NCBI RefSeq assembly: GCF_028551255.1
Contig: NZ_CP117029.1
Span: 1,922,001 to 1,986,000, forward strand
Length of the DNA: 64,000 bases
Direction: 5' to 3'
Source of the DNA: Vibrio tubiashii
Lineage (GTDB): Bacteria > Pseudomonadota > Gammaproteobacteria > Enterobacterales > Vibrionaceae
The translations under genes were made by a program, and so were the position numbers. The notes under the pieces were generated by a model. The model searched no databases. It was given only the letters and a program-made list of their open reading frames with translations, and was not told the origin of the DNA. Numbering within the stretch: the first letter of the stretch is position 1; the number at the start of each line of letters is the position of its first letter. Positions 30,187 to 40,269 of the stretch are shown one piece after another.

Positions 30187-30717
30187 CTAGAGCATGGTCA
30201 GGGCAAGTTTGGCAAGGTTATAGGCATCAACATAACCAGAGTGCTGACGTCCTTCCCACTCGATACCTTTGCTCTCTTGCGCTGCTTTATGCCCGATTCG
30301 TTTGTCTTTAAGACGGTTTTGAATTCGGAATAAGGTCGCTAAGTTGATAAATTCATTGAATGGGGTATCAATGCCTTTATCTAGACACTCTTGCTTTAGC
30401 ACTAGATCATCTCGACCCCAAGCCGCGTATATTTTGTTTGTGCCACCAAAGTTTTTCACCATAGATTTCAGGACTTCCTCTAGTGGGCGTCCCTGCTTTT
30501 CAATCTTACGTGGCGTGATTCCTGTCAACTGAGAACAAAACAGCGAGACTTCATCTGTCTCTGGTTTTACGTAGTATTGTGCCCGCTTAACGATCTCACC
30601 TTTTACAAGGTCAATCTCTGCAAGCCCTACTTCAATGATTTCGCCAGTGGTACCGACACCGTCTTCATTCCAACAGCACATTTCTAGATCGAAACAAACA
30701 ACACGGTTATGGTTCAT
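30187..30717 (-). CDS. DEDDh-type 3'-5' exonuclease
   Basis: A 176-residue exonuclease of the RNase T/ERI-1/KapD type. Metal ligands are Asp10 and Glu12 in FDLEM, an Asp at 103-104 in WGRDDL, and His159 with Asp164 in HSGYVDA. The domain stands alone with no RNA-binding extension. The natural substrate (small RNA, DNA or tRNA ends) is not shown by the sequence. Confidence 0.88.
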   Translation of the reverse strand: MNHNRVVCFDLEMCCWNEDGVGTTGEIIEVGLAEIDLVKGEIVKRAQYYVKPETDEVSLFCSQLTGITPRKIEKQGRPLEEVLKSMVKNFGGTNKIYAAWGRDDLVLKQECLDKGIDTPFNEFINLATLFRIQNRLKDKRIGHKAAQESKGIEWEGRQHSGYVDAYNLAKLALTML

Positions 30718-30805
30718 GGTTCGCCTTTGTTCAAAATAATCTGAAAGCGCAAAATTCTACAATAGAATACGTGAAAACTCGAATATCAGTACACTGACTG
30801 GCGAG

Positions 30806-32335
30806 TTATTCTGCAATTGAAACGCAGTTTCGACCTGCCTGCTTACTCTTATAGAGCTGAGCGTCGGACGCTTGCATAATATCTTCTTCGTTCTCTAGGC
30901 GACGAATCGCAGCGCCAATACTGAGTGAACATTGAATCATTCTTCCATCGAACTCATACTTTGAACTTGCTACTGCGCGGCCAATTCTGTCTAGGTAGTT
31001 AAACAGCTCATAGCGATCGGTGATATGAGAGATGATACAAAACTCATCGCCCCCCATACGAACAAAGACATCACCGGGTTCTAGGTGGCTCTGAACAACC
31101 CTCGCGACATGACAGAGCATTTCATCTCCCGCTACGTGTCCGTGATGGTCATTAATCAGCTTAAACTTATCGACGTCAAATCCCACTAGAGCAAAAGACT
31201 CTTGCCTGCTGACTTTATCGGTCAAATATCGACTGAACGCACGGCGGTTATATATCCCAGTTAGCGTATCGTGATCAACTAAGAACTGTAGCTCTTCGGT
31301 TCGTTCATCAAGCAACACTTCAAGATGCTCTTTGTCACGGATTAACAACAGTACGATGTAACTCGATAGGCAGGCGATAACAATCCCGGCCATAAAGATT
31401 CCAATCAACACAAAACGGTCATTGTCCGTCACCTTCCTGTCGAGCTTGAAATCAACGATCCACTCACGATTAGGTAAAACAACACGTTTAGTAATCTCAA
31501 TCCCGTTGGTCACATCCCAGTTATTACTTTCATATAAGATCGGATCGTCTTCGGCATCGAAGCCCATATCGGTTACTTTGACTAACAAGTCTTGTTCCGT
31601 CGCCGTGCGAACCACTATCGATTCAAAATACTTGGTTGAACGGATAACACCGATCACCACACCAACGAGCTCTTTCGCATTTTCCGCGCTAAACACTGGG
31701 TGATAAACCAGTAGTCCTGTTTTTGCTAAACTTCTATCAAAGCCATCTTGCAGTAAACGAATCTTGTCCGAAACACTCGGCTGGCCAGTTTCGCGCATCC
31801 CATCAAGCACCAGTTGAAAACGAAGCCGCGACGAGTAATAACCGAGCGCATTGAAGTTTGCCTGATTTCGGGGGTACACATCTGAAGCTGGGTAGATGGG
31901 CTCATCATTAGGCATGATGTAACCGAGCGTTTTTGGTCCGTCTTTAGGTACTGTGTAAATCTCATAAAACGGATAGGTTCGCTTAACCTTTTTAATATGG
32001 GCAGCGACTTGATTGTGTTCGATGCGCGGCATCCATTGCAGCGCGATTAGCGTTTGGGAGGAAGAAACGATTTGATCGGCAAAAACTGGAAACCGATGCC
32101 AATCCTCTGGCTGGGTAGCATGGAAGAAATTAGCCCCAGCACCTATGAACTGTAAGTCACTCTCCACGACTTGCTGAAGGTTCTCTGCTTGTTGTTCTGC
32201 AAGTTTATCTACCAAGGAAACCGTGTATTTAAACTGCGATTGATAGACAAAATAGACAGCATATAAGGTCACCAGCAAGGTGAAAATAAACACTAAGAAC
32301 GAATATAAATACTTCTTTTTAATCAACTGTTGCAT
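30806..32335 (-). CDS. CHASE-GGDEF membrane diguanylate cyclase
   Basis: A 509-residue membrane receptor that should make c-di-GMP. It has TM1 at about 10-32, a periplasmic CHASE sensor domain (about 45-270), TM2 at about 300-335 and a GGDEF domain (about 345-509). The active-site motif is intact (RMGGDEF, near 428). The inhibitory I-site is altered: the residues five before GGDEF read EPGD rather than RxxD. Product inhibition may therefore be weak. The CHASE ligand is unknown. Confidence 0.92.
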   Translation of the reverse strand: MQQLIKKKYLYSFLVFIFTLLVTLYAVYFVYQSQFKYTVSLVDKLAEQQAENLQQVVESDLQFIGAGANFFHATQPEDWHRFPVFADQIVSSSQTLIALQWMPRIEHNQVAAHIKKVKRTYPFYEIYTVPKDGPKTLGYIMPNDEPIYPASDVYPRNQANFNALGYYSSRLRFQLVLDGMRETGQPSVSDKIRLLQDGFDRSLAKTGLLVYHPVFSAENAKELVGVVIGVIRSTKYFESIVVRTATEQDLLVKVTDMGFDAEDDPILYESNNWDVTNGIEITKRVVLPNREWIVDFKLDRKVTDNDRFVLIGIFMAGIVIACLSSYIVLLLIRDKEHLEVLLDERTEELQFLVDHDTLTGIYNRRAFSRYLTDKVSRQESFALVGFDVDKFKLINDHHGHVAGDEMLCHVARVVQSHLEPGDVFVRMGGDEFCIISHITDRYELFNYLDRIGRAVASSKYEFDGRMIQCSLSIGAAIRRLENEEDIMQASDAQLYKSKQAGRNCVSIAE

Positions 32336-32657
32336 AAAGCATATTTAGGAATCGACGCGATAAAATAACCGCGACATTCTAGCGTTATCCATTTAGTTAC
32401 ATAAAGCGTAATTGTCGATTACATATGAAACTATTCACGTTCCGTGCAGTATGCCTCTTTTTGAGTGAATAATTGCGTAAAAACCCATCACTTAAGCTTT
32501 ATAACACCGGATTAAAACGCTTTTTGTAGCAGAATGGCGACTTGATTATGGTACTATCTGCCCCAATTTATCAGAACAAATAGGCTCAAACCGTCATCTG
32601 AGCCAAAGTAGAGATTTACTTCATCTCTTCTTACACTAAAACATTAAGAGAATTGTC
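32336..32657. promoter_or_regulatory. Intergenic region with likely promoter and leader hairpins of the Hsp70 cassette
   Basis: A 322-base gap between divergent genes. An extended -10 element TGG-TACTAT lies at 32549-32557. Downstream are two short hairpins: GGCTCA (32583-32588) / TGAGCC (32599-32604), and AGAGAT (32610-32615) / ATCTCT (32623-32628). They would lie in the 5' untranslated region of the DUF2760 gene. No small gene is visible. Confidence 0.5.
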
Positions 32658-33290
32658 ATGACGTTCGATTTACAAATGATCCCTCAAACGTTCGATATGC
32701 TTCACGCAGGTCTTGCTGCTTCAAGTGTATTACTGCTACTAATTGCGACTTCTCGCAAATCAAAAGTCATTGAGAAAGTGGTTGAAAAACCAGTCGAGAA
32801 AATCGTTGAAGTAGAAAAGCCCGTCGAAAAGATCGTTGAAGTAGAAAAAGTGGTCGAAGTAGAAAAAGTCATCGAAAAAGTGGTTGAAGTTGAATCAAAA
32901 CTGGCAACTGCCTCTACCGATTCAGCAATGCAACTGCTATCAATTATGCAGCAAGAAGCGCGTCTAATCGATTTCTTGCAAGAAGACCTAACCTCATTCT
33001 CTGACGAAGAGGTAGGCGCAGCAGCTCGCGTTATACACACAGGTGGTCAAAAGGTACTAAGTGACTACGTAACGCTTGAGCATATTCGTAACGAAGACGA
33101 AGAAACTCGCATCACTATTGAAGAAGGCTTCAACCCACAGCAAGTTCGCCTAACGGGTAACGTAACAGGTAATGCACCGTTTAACGGCACCCTAGTTCAC
33201 AAAGGTTGGAAAGCAAGCTCGATGAATCTACCAAAGCTTGCAGAGAACTATGATGCGTCTGTTATTGCTCCAGCAGAGGTTGAGCTGTAA
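32658..33290 (+). CDS. DUF2760 protein with VEK-repeat stalk, first gene of Hsp70 cassette
   Basis: A 210-residue protein of a family found next to atypical Hsp70 genes. It has an N-terminal hydrophobic stretch (about 13-31), then a highly charged repeat (about 36-78) of EKVVEKPVEK type with a 5- and 10-residue period, and a conserved DUF2760 domain (about 85-210). The hydrophobic segment may anchor it in the membrane, with the repeat as a helical stalk. The stop and the next start overlap by one base (TAATG). It probably helps one or both Hsp70 partners; the biochemical role is unknown. Confidence 0.85.
   Translation: MTFDLQMIPQTFDMLHAGLAASSVLLLLIATSRKSKVIEKVVEKPVEKIVEVEKPVEKIVEVEKVVEVEKVIEKVVEVESKLATASTDSAMQLLSIMQQEARLIDFLQEDLTSFSDEEVGAAARVIHTGGQKVLSDYVTLEHIRNEDEETRITIEEGFNPQQVRLTGNVTGNAPFNGTLVHKGWKASSMNLPKLAENYDASVIAPAEVEL
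32770..32895 (+). repeat. In-frame VEK repeats
   Basis: Imperfect 15- and 30-base repeats. The 17-base unit ATCGTTGAAGTAGAAAA occurs exactly at 32803-32819 and 32833-32849. They encode the Val/Glu/Lys repeat of the DUF2760 protein. Confidence 0.85.
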
Positions 33291-35221
33291 TGGAACACCA
33301 GAACAACCAAGTGCAAAACACAGAATCTAACCCACCTAAATTTAGCGTCGGTATCGACTTAGGAACCACACACTGCGTGCTGTCATATGTTGACACGAGC
33401 GTTGAAGATGCTCGCGTTGAGGTATTGTCTATTCCTCAATTAACGGCACCAGGTACAGTAGAAAACCACAGCCAGCTCGGTTCATTTTTATACCAACCGC
33501 ACGAACACGAAATGAACCCAGCGTCACGTGTTTTGCCTTGGTCATCAGAGCCAACGGCTCTTGTTGGCGCTATCGCGCGTAATTTGGGCGCTAAAACACC
33601 AATTCGCCTGATTGCCAGTGCAAAGTCTTGGCTTTGTCACAGTGGCGTAAACCGACGCGATGCATTTCTACCGGCTGGTAGTCCTGAAGAAGTTGAGAAG
33701 GTGTCACCACTGCGTGCCACTGAGCTTTATCTAGAACACCTAAAACAGGCCTGGGATCATTCAAACCCAAGTAATCCACTTGCCGAGCAAGATGTAACCA
33801 TCACTGTTCCTGCATCGTTTGACCCTGCAGCACGCGATCTGACTGCAGAAGCTGCGCGTAATGTCGGCTTTGTGCACCTAACGCTACTTGAAGAGCCACA
33901 AGCTGCACTCTACAACTGGATTGATAACAGCAACGACAAATGGCGCGATGAAGTCTCTGTTGGCGATATTGTTCTTGTTGTTGATATCGGTGGCGGTACT
34001 ACCGACCTTTCTCTTGTCGAGGTGACAGAGGAAGAAGGTAACCTAACGCTTAATCGTATTGCAGTCGGTGAACATATCCTATTAGGTGGCGACAACATGG
34101 ATCTTGCGCTGGCTTATCGTCTCAAGATGAAGCTTGCTCAAGAAGGCAAAGAGCTTCAGCCATGGCAAGTTCAGGCAATGACTCATGCATGTCGTGATGC
34201 TAAAGAAGCCCTACTAAACGATAGCGAGCTTCAATCGGTGCCTATCGTGGTACCGAGCCGTGGTTCTAAGCTGCTAGGGGCAACGCTTAAAACAGAGCTT
34301 ACTCAGCAAGAAGTTCAACAAACTCTTGTTGATGGATTCTTCCCGAAAGTTGCTGTTAGCGAGCATCCTGTTCAGCGTAACCGTGGCGCACTGACTCAAA
34401 TGGGTCTGCCTTACGCACAAGACGCAGGTATTACTCGCCATATTGCCGCCTTCTTAACCAAACAAGCCAACGCGCTTTCTGGTTCTGAAGCACAGCAAGA
34501 GTACAACCCATTTGCCAATATGCCAGGCATGCCGGGTGGAGAAACAACTCAATCTTCTGATTTCATCAAGCCGACGGCGATTTTATTTAACGGTGGTGTA
34601 CTGAAATCAACCCTGCTTGCTAGTCGTCTTGAAGAAACACTCAACGAATGGTTGATTGACGCAGATAGCGAAATGGCGAAGCGCTTAACAGGCGTTGACC
34701 TAGATCTTGCAGTAGCGAGCGGTGCTTCATACTACGGCAGCGTTCGCCGAGGACAAGGCGTTCGAATTCGCGGTGGTATCGCGTCTAGCTACTACGTAGG
34801 TATTGAGAGTGCTATGCCCGCTATTCCAGGTATGGCACCACCGATGGAAGCGCTGTGTGTGGCTCCATTTGGCATGGAAGAAGGCTCTAGCGCTGATGTT
34901 CCAAGCCAAGAATTTGGACTTATCATTGGTCAGCCGGTTAACTTCCAGTTCTTTGGTTCTACCGTTCGTCGTGACGACATCGCTGGTACTCATCTAGACC
35001 ATTGGGCTCCTGAAGAGCTAGACGAACTGCCTGAGATTCAAGTTACGCTGCCTGTCTCTGAAGGGCGCCGTGAAGGTGAAGTGGTTCCGGTGACTCTTGC
35101 ATCACGCGTCACTGAGCTAGGTACTTTGTATCTTGAAGCTATCGCTGCTGACAATGGGCAGAAATGGCATGTTGAGTTTGATGTCCGTGAAGACGCAAAC
35201 TCGAACTCAGAACAAGCATAA
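33290..35221 (+). CDS. Hsp70-family protein, first of two
   Basis: 643 residues with the Hsp70 actin-like ATPase: phosphate-1 motif GIDLGTTHC near residue 22, phosphate-2 [10 protein letters not shown] near 230 and an adenosine-type LFNGG motif near 425. The C-terminal part differs from DnaK and has no clear substrate-binding lid. It belongs to the HscC/YegD-like group of atypical Hsp70 proteins. Translationally coupled to the DUF2760 gene and followed by a second Hsp70 gene after a hairpin. Confidence 0.9.
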   Translation: MEHQNNQVQNTESNPPKFSVGIDLGTTHCVLSYVDTSVEDARVEVLSIPQLTAPGTVENHSQLGSFLYQPHEHEMNPASRVLPWSSEPTALVGAIARNLGAKTPIRLIASAKSWLCHSGVNRRDAFLPAGSPEEVEKVSPLRATELYLEHLKQAWDHSNPSNPLAEQDVTITVPASFDPAARDLTAEAARNVGFVHLTLLEEPQAALYNWIDNSNDKWRDEVSVGDIVLVVDIGGGTTDLSLVEVTEEEGNLTLNRIAVGEHILLGGDNMDLALAYRLKMKLAQEGKELQPWQVQAMTHACRDAKEALLNDSELQSVPIVVPSRGSKLLGATLKTELTQQEVQQTLVDGFFPKVAVSEHPVQRNRGALTQMGLPYAQDAGITRHIAAFLTKQANALSGSEAQQEYNPFANMPGMPGGETTQSSDFIKPTAILFNGGVLKSTLLASRLEETLNEWLIDADSEMAKRLTGVDLDLAVASGASYYGSVRRGQGVRIRGGIASSYYVGIESAMPAIPGMAPPMEALCVAPFGMEEGSSADVPSQEFGLIIGQPVNFQFFGSTVRRDDIAGTHLDHWAPEELDELPEIQVTLPVSEGRREGEVVPVTLASRVTELGTLYLEAIAADNGQKWHVEFDVREDANSNSEQA

Positions 35222-35226
35222 CGATT

Positions 35227-35253
35227 AACGGCACCTCTGGGTGCCGTTGTTTT
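35227..35253 (+). terminator. Hairpin between the two Hsp70 genes, terminator or attenuator
   Basis: Perfect stem AACGGCACC (35227-35235) / GGTGCCGTT (35240-35248), loop TCTG, followed by GTTTT. The short T tract suggests partial termination inside the operon. Confidence 0.65.
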
Positions 35254-35278
35254 AAGTTGTCCGCAAATAAGGTTATCT

Positions 35279-38086
35279 ATGGCATCTCCTCGATTCTTAG
35301 TCGGTATTGATTTAGGTACAACCAACACGGTTGTCGCATTCTGTGAAATCACCGACGACCTACAAAACTCTGCCGTTTCCCTATTTGAAATAGACCAGTT
35401 GATTGGCCCAGGTGAAGTCGTCCGTAAGCCACTACTGCCCTCTTTTCGTTATCACCCTGCGGCAGGTCAAGTCTCTCCATCGGACTTAACACTGCCATGG
35501 GACAATCAACCCGTCGCTGGTGACATTAGCCAAGTGATTGTTGGCGAATGGGCGCGAGAGCTCGGTGCTAAAGTGGAAGGTCGCCAAGTTTCTAGTGCCA
35601 AAAGCTGGCTCTCACACCAAGCCGTAGATCGAAGCTCTGACATATTGCCTTGGGCTGGCGCAGCCGATGTCGATAAAGTCTCGCCTGTTATCGCCAGCGC
35701 AAGCTACCTTAACCACATTCGACTTGCTTGGAACTATCGCAACCCAAGCAATAAGCTTGAAGACCAAGAAGTAGTGGTAACCGTCCCTGCTTCATTCGAT
35801 GAAACGGCGCGCAAACTTACCCTTGAAGCCGCGCAGCTCGCAGGGTTAAACAAAATTGTGCTTCTCGAAGAGCCTCAAGCGGTTTGCTACGACTGGTATG
35901 CGCGCCACCAGCAAAGTGCATCGGAAGAGCTAAAAGACCTGCCGTTAATCCTTGTCTGTGATGTCGGTGGTGGTACAACCGATTTAAGTTTGATTGAAGC
36001 GAAATTCGATCAAGGTGAACTCTCTTTGGATCGCATTGGCGTGGGAGATCACCTAATGCTAGGTGGTGATAACCTCGACCTTGCGTTAGCGCATCTGGCA
36101 GAGCAACGCTTCAATCAAAGTAAAAAGCTCAACGCAGCCAGTTTGACCAAGCTGATTCAGCAAACGCGCAAAGCAAAAGAAAACTTGCTCTCGGCCGATG
36201 CACCTGAAGAAGTGAAGATCACTATGCTCGGCAGCGGTTCTAAATTGCTAGGCGGGACGAAGAGTATCGGTCTTTCAAAGCAAGAAGTTCATCAAATTGC
36301 CCTAGATGGATTCTTCCCACTGTCTGATTTTGCAGACACGCCAGATAAAAGACGTAGCGCCGTCGTTGAGTTCGGTCTGCCGTACGTCGCCGACCCTGCG
36401 GTCAGTAAACACGTCGCAGAGTTTTTGAGCCAGCATCAGCAAGTTTCAATGGCAGCGCTCAATCAAGACGATACCAACAAGCCTGCTATCCCTGTTGGTA
36501 TACTGCTCAACGGCGGTGTGTTCAATAGTGACCTCGTCACTCAGCGTGTTACTCAATTGCTTGGCAACTGGCGCGGTGATGATGTCACGGTGCTCGATAA
36601 CCCACATCCAGATTGGTCAGTCGCACTTGGTGCCGTTGCCTTTAGTAAAGCTCGCCGCGGTGCACAACTTAAAATCGGTGGTGGCGCAGCACGTTCTTAT
36701 TTCTTACACCTTCAAGAAAAGAACAAAATGGGCAAAGCACTCTGCCTGCTATCAAAAGGTACCGAGGAAGGACACGAAATTAGACTAAGCGGTCGCCGCT
36801 TCTCGTTAACTTTGGGCGAACCTGTTCGCTTTAACCTTCTAACGACGACACTCGACACGCTTTCTAACAATACCGCGATTCAAAACGGCGTCATGGTTGA
36901 TATTGACCCAGACCTATTCGCGCCGCTACCGCCTTACATCTCAACATTGGAAGGTGAAGGTATCGAGCTGCAAGCTAACCAGAAAGAGCGAGTTGAAGTT
37001 CAGCTCGCCTGTCAGCTAACCGAAGTCGGCACGCTGAAAATGGAGTGTGTCCATGTCGAAGATGACACCAAACGTTGGGAACTAGAATTTGAAGTTCGTA
37101 ACCAACAAGCAGAAGATCAAGTTGAAGAGAGCCTTCACCCTCGCCTGCCCGAATGTAAAGAGCTGATATCTCGTATCTACAGTGGCAACAAGAAAAGCGC
37201 GGATTCTAAAGAAATCAAAACTCTAGCTAAAGAGCTAGAGCGAAAACTTGGCAAACGTGATGAGTGGGACTTCACGACTTTACGTCAGCTGTTCGATGCT
37301 TTTGCTCTCGGACGAAAGCGCCGTCGCCGCTCTGAGCCGCATGAAAAAAACTGGCTACGTTTGGCCGGATTCTCGCTGCGTCCGGGGTTTGGAGATGCTA
37401 CTGATTCTTGGCGTATCGAGCAAGTTTGGGGGCTCTATCAGCAGGGAATTCAGTTTAAAAACCATCAAGGCTGGACTGATTGGTGGGTATTCTGGCGTCG
37501 AATTGCCGGAGGTCTAAGTCAAGAACAGCAAGAGACTATCCTCGCCGATATTGCTAAATATTTGCACCCAGGGGCGATGAAGAACCCTCAGTCAGCCAAA
37601 GCGGCACAAGATATGGGTTATGAGTCTATGGTGAGACTTGCTGCTTCACTAGAGCATCTTGAAGTTGAAGATAAAGTGCTGCTCGCTTCTTGGTGCCTAA
37701 GTAAAGCCATCAACCATAACCAGTTCGAACAAGCACATTGGTGGGCATTAGGCAGACTCGCTTCACGTACTCCACTGTATGGAAGTCAGCACAGCGTGAT
37801 CCCTCGTGAACAAGCAGAGCAATGGCTACCTAAGTTGCTGGAACAAAACTGGCAAAAAGAACCCATGATTGCTTTTGCCGCGGTCATGATCTGTCGAAAA
37901 ACAGGCGATCGCCTGTTTGATATTTCTGATGACTTTAGAAGCCAAGTTCTAGCTAAGCTAAAACAAAGCAAGGTGCCGGAATCTTGGGTGAGTTTGGTAG
38001 AAGAGGTGAAAGAGCTATCAGAAAGCGAATCTAAGCGCGTATTTGGCGACGCCCTGCCAAGTGGTTTGACTTTAGTAAACCAGTAG
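35279..38086 (+). CDS. Hsp70-family protein, second, with long C-terminal extension
   Basis: 935 residues. The N-terminal Hsp70 ATPase has GIDLGTTNT (near 8) and [10 protein letters not shown] (near 228). About 300 extra residues follow the usual Hsp70 length, rich in Trp and helices, matching the DUF3731 extension known in this subgroup. The start has an AAGGTTAT ribosome site. It is about 30% longer than the upstream paralogue. The two probably act as different partners in one chaperone system with the DUF2760 protein. Confidence 0.88.
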   Translation: MASPRFLVGIDLGTTNTVVAFCEITDDLQNSAVSLFEIDQLIGPGEVVRKPLLPSFRYHPAAGQVSPSDLTLPWDNQPVAGDISQVIVGEWARELGAKVEGRQVSSAKSWLSHQAVDRSSDILPWAGAADVDKVSPVIASASYLNHIRLAWNYRNPSNKLEDQEVVVTVPASFDETARKLTLEAAQLAGLNKIVLLEEPQAVCYDWYARHQQSASEELKDLPLILVCDVGGGTTDLSLIEAKFDQGELSLDRIGVGDHLMLGGDNLDLALAHLAEQRFNQSKKLNAASLTKLIQQTRKAKENLLSADAPEEVKITMLGSGSKLLGGTKSIGLSKQEVHQIALDGFFPLSDFADTPDKRRSAVVEFGLPYVADPAVSKHVAEFLSQHQQVSMAALNQDDTNKPAIPVGILLNGGVFNSDLVTQRVTQLLGNWRGDDVTVLDNPHPDWSVALGAVAFSKARRGAQLKIGGGAARSYFLHLQEKNKMGKALCLLSKGTEEGHEIRLSGRRFSLTLGEPVRFNLLTTTLDTLSNNTAIQNGVMVDIDPDLFAPLPPYISTLEGEGIELQANQKERVEVQLACQLTEVGTLKMECVHVEDDTKRWELEFEVRNQQAEDQVEESLHPRLPECKELISRIYSGNKKSADSKEIKTLAKELERKLGKRDEWDFTTLRQLFDAFALGRKRRRRSEPHEKNWLRLAGFSLRPGFGDATDSWRIEQVWGLYQQGIQFKNHQGWTDWWVFWRRIAGGLSQEQQETILADIAKYLHPGAMKNPQSAKAAQDMGYESMVRLAASLEHLEVEDKVLLASWCLSKAINHNQFEQAHWWALGRLASRTPLYGSQHSVIPREQAEQWLPKLLEQNWQKEPMIAFAAVMICRKTGDRLFDISDDFRSQVLAKLKQSKVPESWVSLVEEVKELSESESKRVFGDALPSGLTLVNQ

Positions 38087-38101
38087 AACACTTTGCACAC
38101 C

Positions 38102-38126
38102 GCCCTCCGACATTGGAGGGCTTTTT
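38102..38126 (+). terminator. Terminator after the Hsp70 cassette
   Basis: Stem GCCCTCC (38102-38108) / GGAGGGC (38115-38121), then five T. Confidence 0.88.
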
Positions 38127-38274
38127 CTATATTAAGCCATATATAAAACAGCCCTTTACTCACCACCGATTTCCAGCTCAAAGCTTAACCCTATCTTCTG
38201 TCGGTATTTGTAACAGTCACTCTTCGCTATACTCAGCGCCAACTCAGATTGAGAAAGTTAAACTAAGGCAAGAT

Positions 38275-39252
38275 ATGACTGACTACGTAGTGTGCGCACT
38301 CTATAAATTTGTGCAGCTTGAAAACTATACCGACCTTCAAAAACCTTTGATCGCTCTTATGGATAAACACCGTATCCGCGGTACTTTATTGCTTGCGAGC
38401 GAGGGCATCAACGGGACAGTCGCATCGAGCAGAGAAGGAATTGATGAGCTTCTCGCATGGTTTAAACAAGACGAACGCTTAGCTGACATTGTCTATAAAG
38501 AGTCTTTCGATACTAAACAGCCATTTAATCGCAGCAAAGTTAAGCTCAAGAAAGAGATCGTAACCTTAGGCGTAGAAGGTATCGACCCGCGCCATGTTGT
38601 TGGCACTTACGTGAAGCCTCAAGATTGGAATGAACTGATTTCTGATCCTGAAGTGTTTGTCGTCGATACACGTAACGACTACGAAATTGAAATTGGCACT
38701 TTCCAAAACGCGGTCAACCCTCAGACAGACACATTTCGAGAGTTTCCTGAGTACGTTGCTAAGAACATGGACCCAAGCAAGCATAAAAAGGTCGCAATGT
38801 TCTGTACTGGCGGTATTCGCTGCGAAAAATCCACCGCTTATATGAAACAGCAAGGCTTTGATGATGTTTATCACCTTGAGGGTGGTATTCTCAAATATCT
38901 AGAGGAAGTGCCAGAAGAAGAGAGCTTATGGCAAGGCGACTGCTACGTGTTTGACAATCGCGTTGCGGTTAATCATCAGCTTGAAAAAAGCGGTTATGAA
39001 ATGTGTAAAGCTTGCCGCTTACCTATCACAGAAGAAGACATCAATTCAGCGCAATATGAAGAAGGTGTTAGTTGTCCAAAGTGTGCAGACAAGCATACGG
39101 ATGAGCAAAAGTCACGCTTCCGTGAACGCGAAAAGCAAGTTAAATTAGCCATAGAACGCGGTGAAGTACATGTCGGTGGTGATGCAAAACAGACCATTGC
39201 TCAACGTCGACAGGAGAAACTTGATCGCAAAGCAGCGCAAAGAAAAGGTTAA
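38275..39252 (+). CDS. trhO: tRNA uridine-34 hydroxylase TrhO (rhodanese-like, YceA family)
   Basis: Oxygen-dependent enzyme that forms 5-hydroxyuridine at wobble position 34 of certain tRNAs. It starts at ATG 38275 behind AAGGCAAG. The longer open frame runs into the terminator region and is rejected. The 325-residue protein has an N-terminal UPF0176 domain and a rhodanese domain with the active Cys in [13 protein letters not shown] Cys-rich C-terminal part (CKACRLP and CPKC motifs) follows. Confidence 0.92.
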   Translation: MTDYVVCALYKFVQLENYTDLQKPLIALMDKHRIRGTLLLASEGINGTVASSREGIDELLAWFKQDERLADIVYKESFDTKQPFNRSKVKLKKEIVTLGVEGIDPRHVVGTYVKPQDWNELISDPEVFVVDTRNDYEIEIGTFQNAVNPQTDTFREFPEYVAKNMDPSKHKKVAMFCTGGIRCEKSTAYMKQQGFDDVYHLEGGILKYLEEVPEEESLWQGDCYVFDNRVAVNHQLEKSGYEMCKACRLPITEEDINSAQYEEGVSCPKCADKHTDEQKSRFREREKQVKLAIERGEVHVGGDAKQTIAQRRQEKLDRKAAQRKG

Positions 39253-39273
39253 ACTTCCGTTTCTATGAGATTG

Positions 39274-39296
39274 AAGGGAGCTTTTGCTCCCTTTTT
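39274..39296 (+). terminator. Terminator after trhO
   Basis: Stem AAGGGAGC (39274-39281) / GCTCCCTTT, loop TTTT, with a T run. It lies 22 bases after the trhO stop and so rules out the ATG at 39265 as the start of the next gene. Confidence 0.88.
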
Positions 39297-39333
39297 GATA
39301 TCGACTTTTTGCTTCAGGAGGAAGCGTATACTG

Positions 39334-40203
39334 TTGAGTTTTAGCGCAATCACATGGATGTTTGGCACTATCGTTTCATTTTGCTTGATGGCCATTGGAG
39401 CGAGAGAACTTAGTCAGCAGCTAGACACCTTTCAAATCCTCTTTTTTCGCACTGTCATTGCACTGATAATCGTCAGTGTTGTTATTTTGGGAGTTAAGAG
39501 GCGCAGTCTATTACGTACCGAGCGCTTAAAGCTGCATTTGGGCCGAAATCTGTTTCACTTTGCAGGGCAATACGGCTGGTTTCTAGGTATTGGCTTGTTG
39601 CCACTTGCCGAAGTGTTCGCTTTAGAGTTTACCGTCCCTTTGTGGACTCTGTTGATCGCTTGTCTCTTTTTAGGTGAGCGTCTTACCCGCAACAAACTTT
39701 GTGCTGCGTTACTGGGCTTTTGTGGCGTATTGGTTATCGTAAAACCTGGCTTTGATATTGTTTCGCCCGCAGCTTTCATCGTACTTGCAGCGGCATTTTG
39801 CTACGCCGTTGCTCATGCCTCAACCAAGTCTTTAGCAAGTAGCGAACACCCGCTTACCATTCTGTTCTTTATGTGTGCAATCCAACTGCCTATTGGTTTT
39901 TCCTTCAGTATTGTTAATTGGCACACCCCTCAGGGCATTGAATGGCTGTGGCTGTTGGTGATTGGATTTACCTCCTTGTCTGCCCATTATTGCATGACCA
40001 AAGCAATGCAGTGTGCTGAAGTCTCATTTGTTGTCACTATGGACTTTTTGCGCTTGCCAATGATCGCCTTAGTCGGCGTTTTACTTTACTCTGAACCCTT
40101 CAAGATTAGTCTGGTGCTTGGCGCAGCCTTGATGTTGTTGGGCAATTTGATCGGTATTTCATCCCCCAAACCGTTACTAAAGAGCCGCAATCAGGCCCAA
40201 TAA
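39334..40203 (+). CDS. DMT-superfamily (EamA) transporter
   Basis: Inner-membrane transporter of the drug/metabolite superfamily with about ten hydrophobic helices and the internal duplication of two EamA units. The likely start is TTG 39334, preceded by AGGAGGAAG (39316-39324), giving 289 residues, the usual family length. An ATG at 39265 would put the trhO terminator inside the coding region. CTG 39331 is a second candidate. Substrate unknown. Confidence 0.85.
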   Translation: MSFSAITWMFGTIVSFCLMAIGARELSQQLDTFQILFFRTVIALIIVSVVILGVKRRSLLRTERLKLHLGRNLFHFAGQYGWFLGIGLLPLAEVFALEFTVPLWTLLIACLFLGERLTRNKLCAALLGFCGVLVIVKPGFDIVSPAAFIVLAAAFCYAVAHASTKSLASSEHPLTILFFMCAIQLPIGFSFSIVNWHTPQGIEWLWLLVIGFTSLSAHYCMTKAMQCAEVSFVVTMDFLRLPMIALVGVLLYSEPFKISLVLGAALMLLGNLIGISSPKPLLKSRNQAQ

Positions 40204-40269
40204 AAAAACAAAAATAGTAAACCCAAGGATTAGGTTTAATGTACTGGATTTGAGCAAGGAAAGAGACAA

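Noticed and set aside
32770..32895. Possible CRISPR or mobile repeat
   Set aside because: The repeats are in frame, contiguous and encode a Val/Glu/Lys helix; there are no unique spacers.
39265..39333. ATG 39265 as start of the DMT transporter
   Set aside because: The trhO terminator lies inside this stretch and the strong ribosome site is further downstream.
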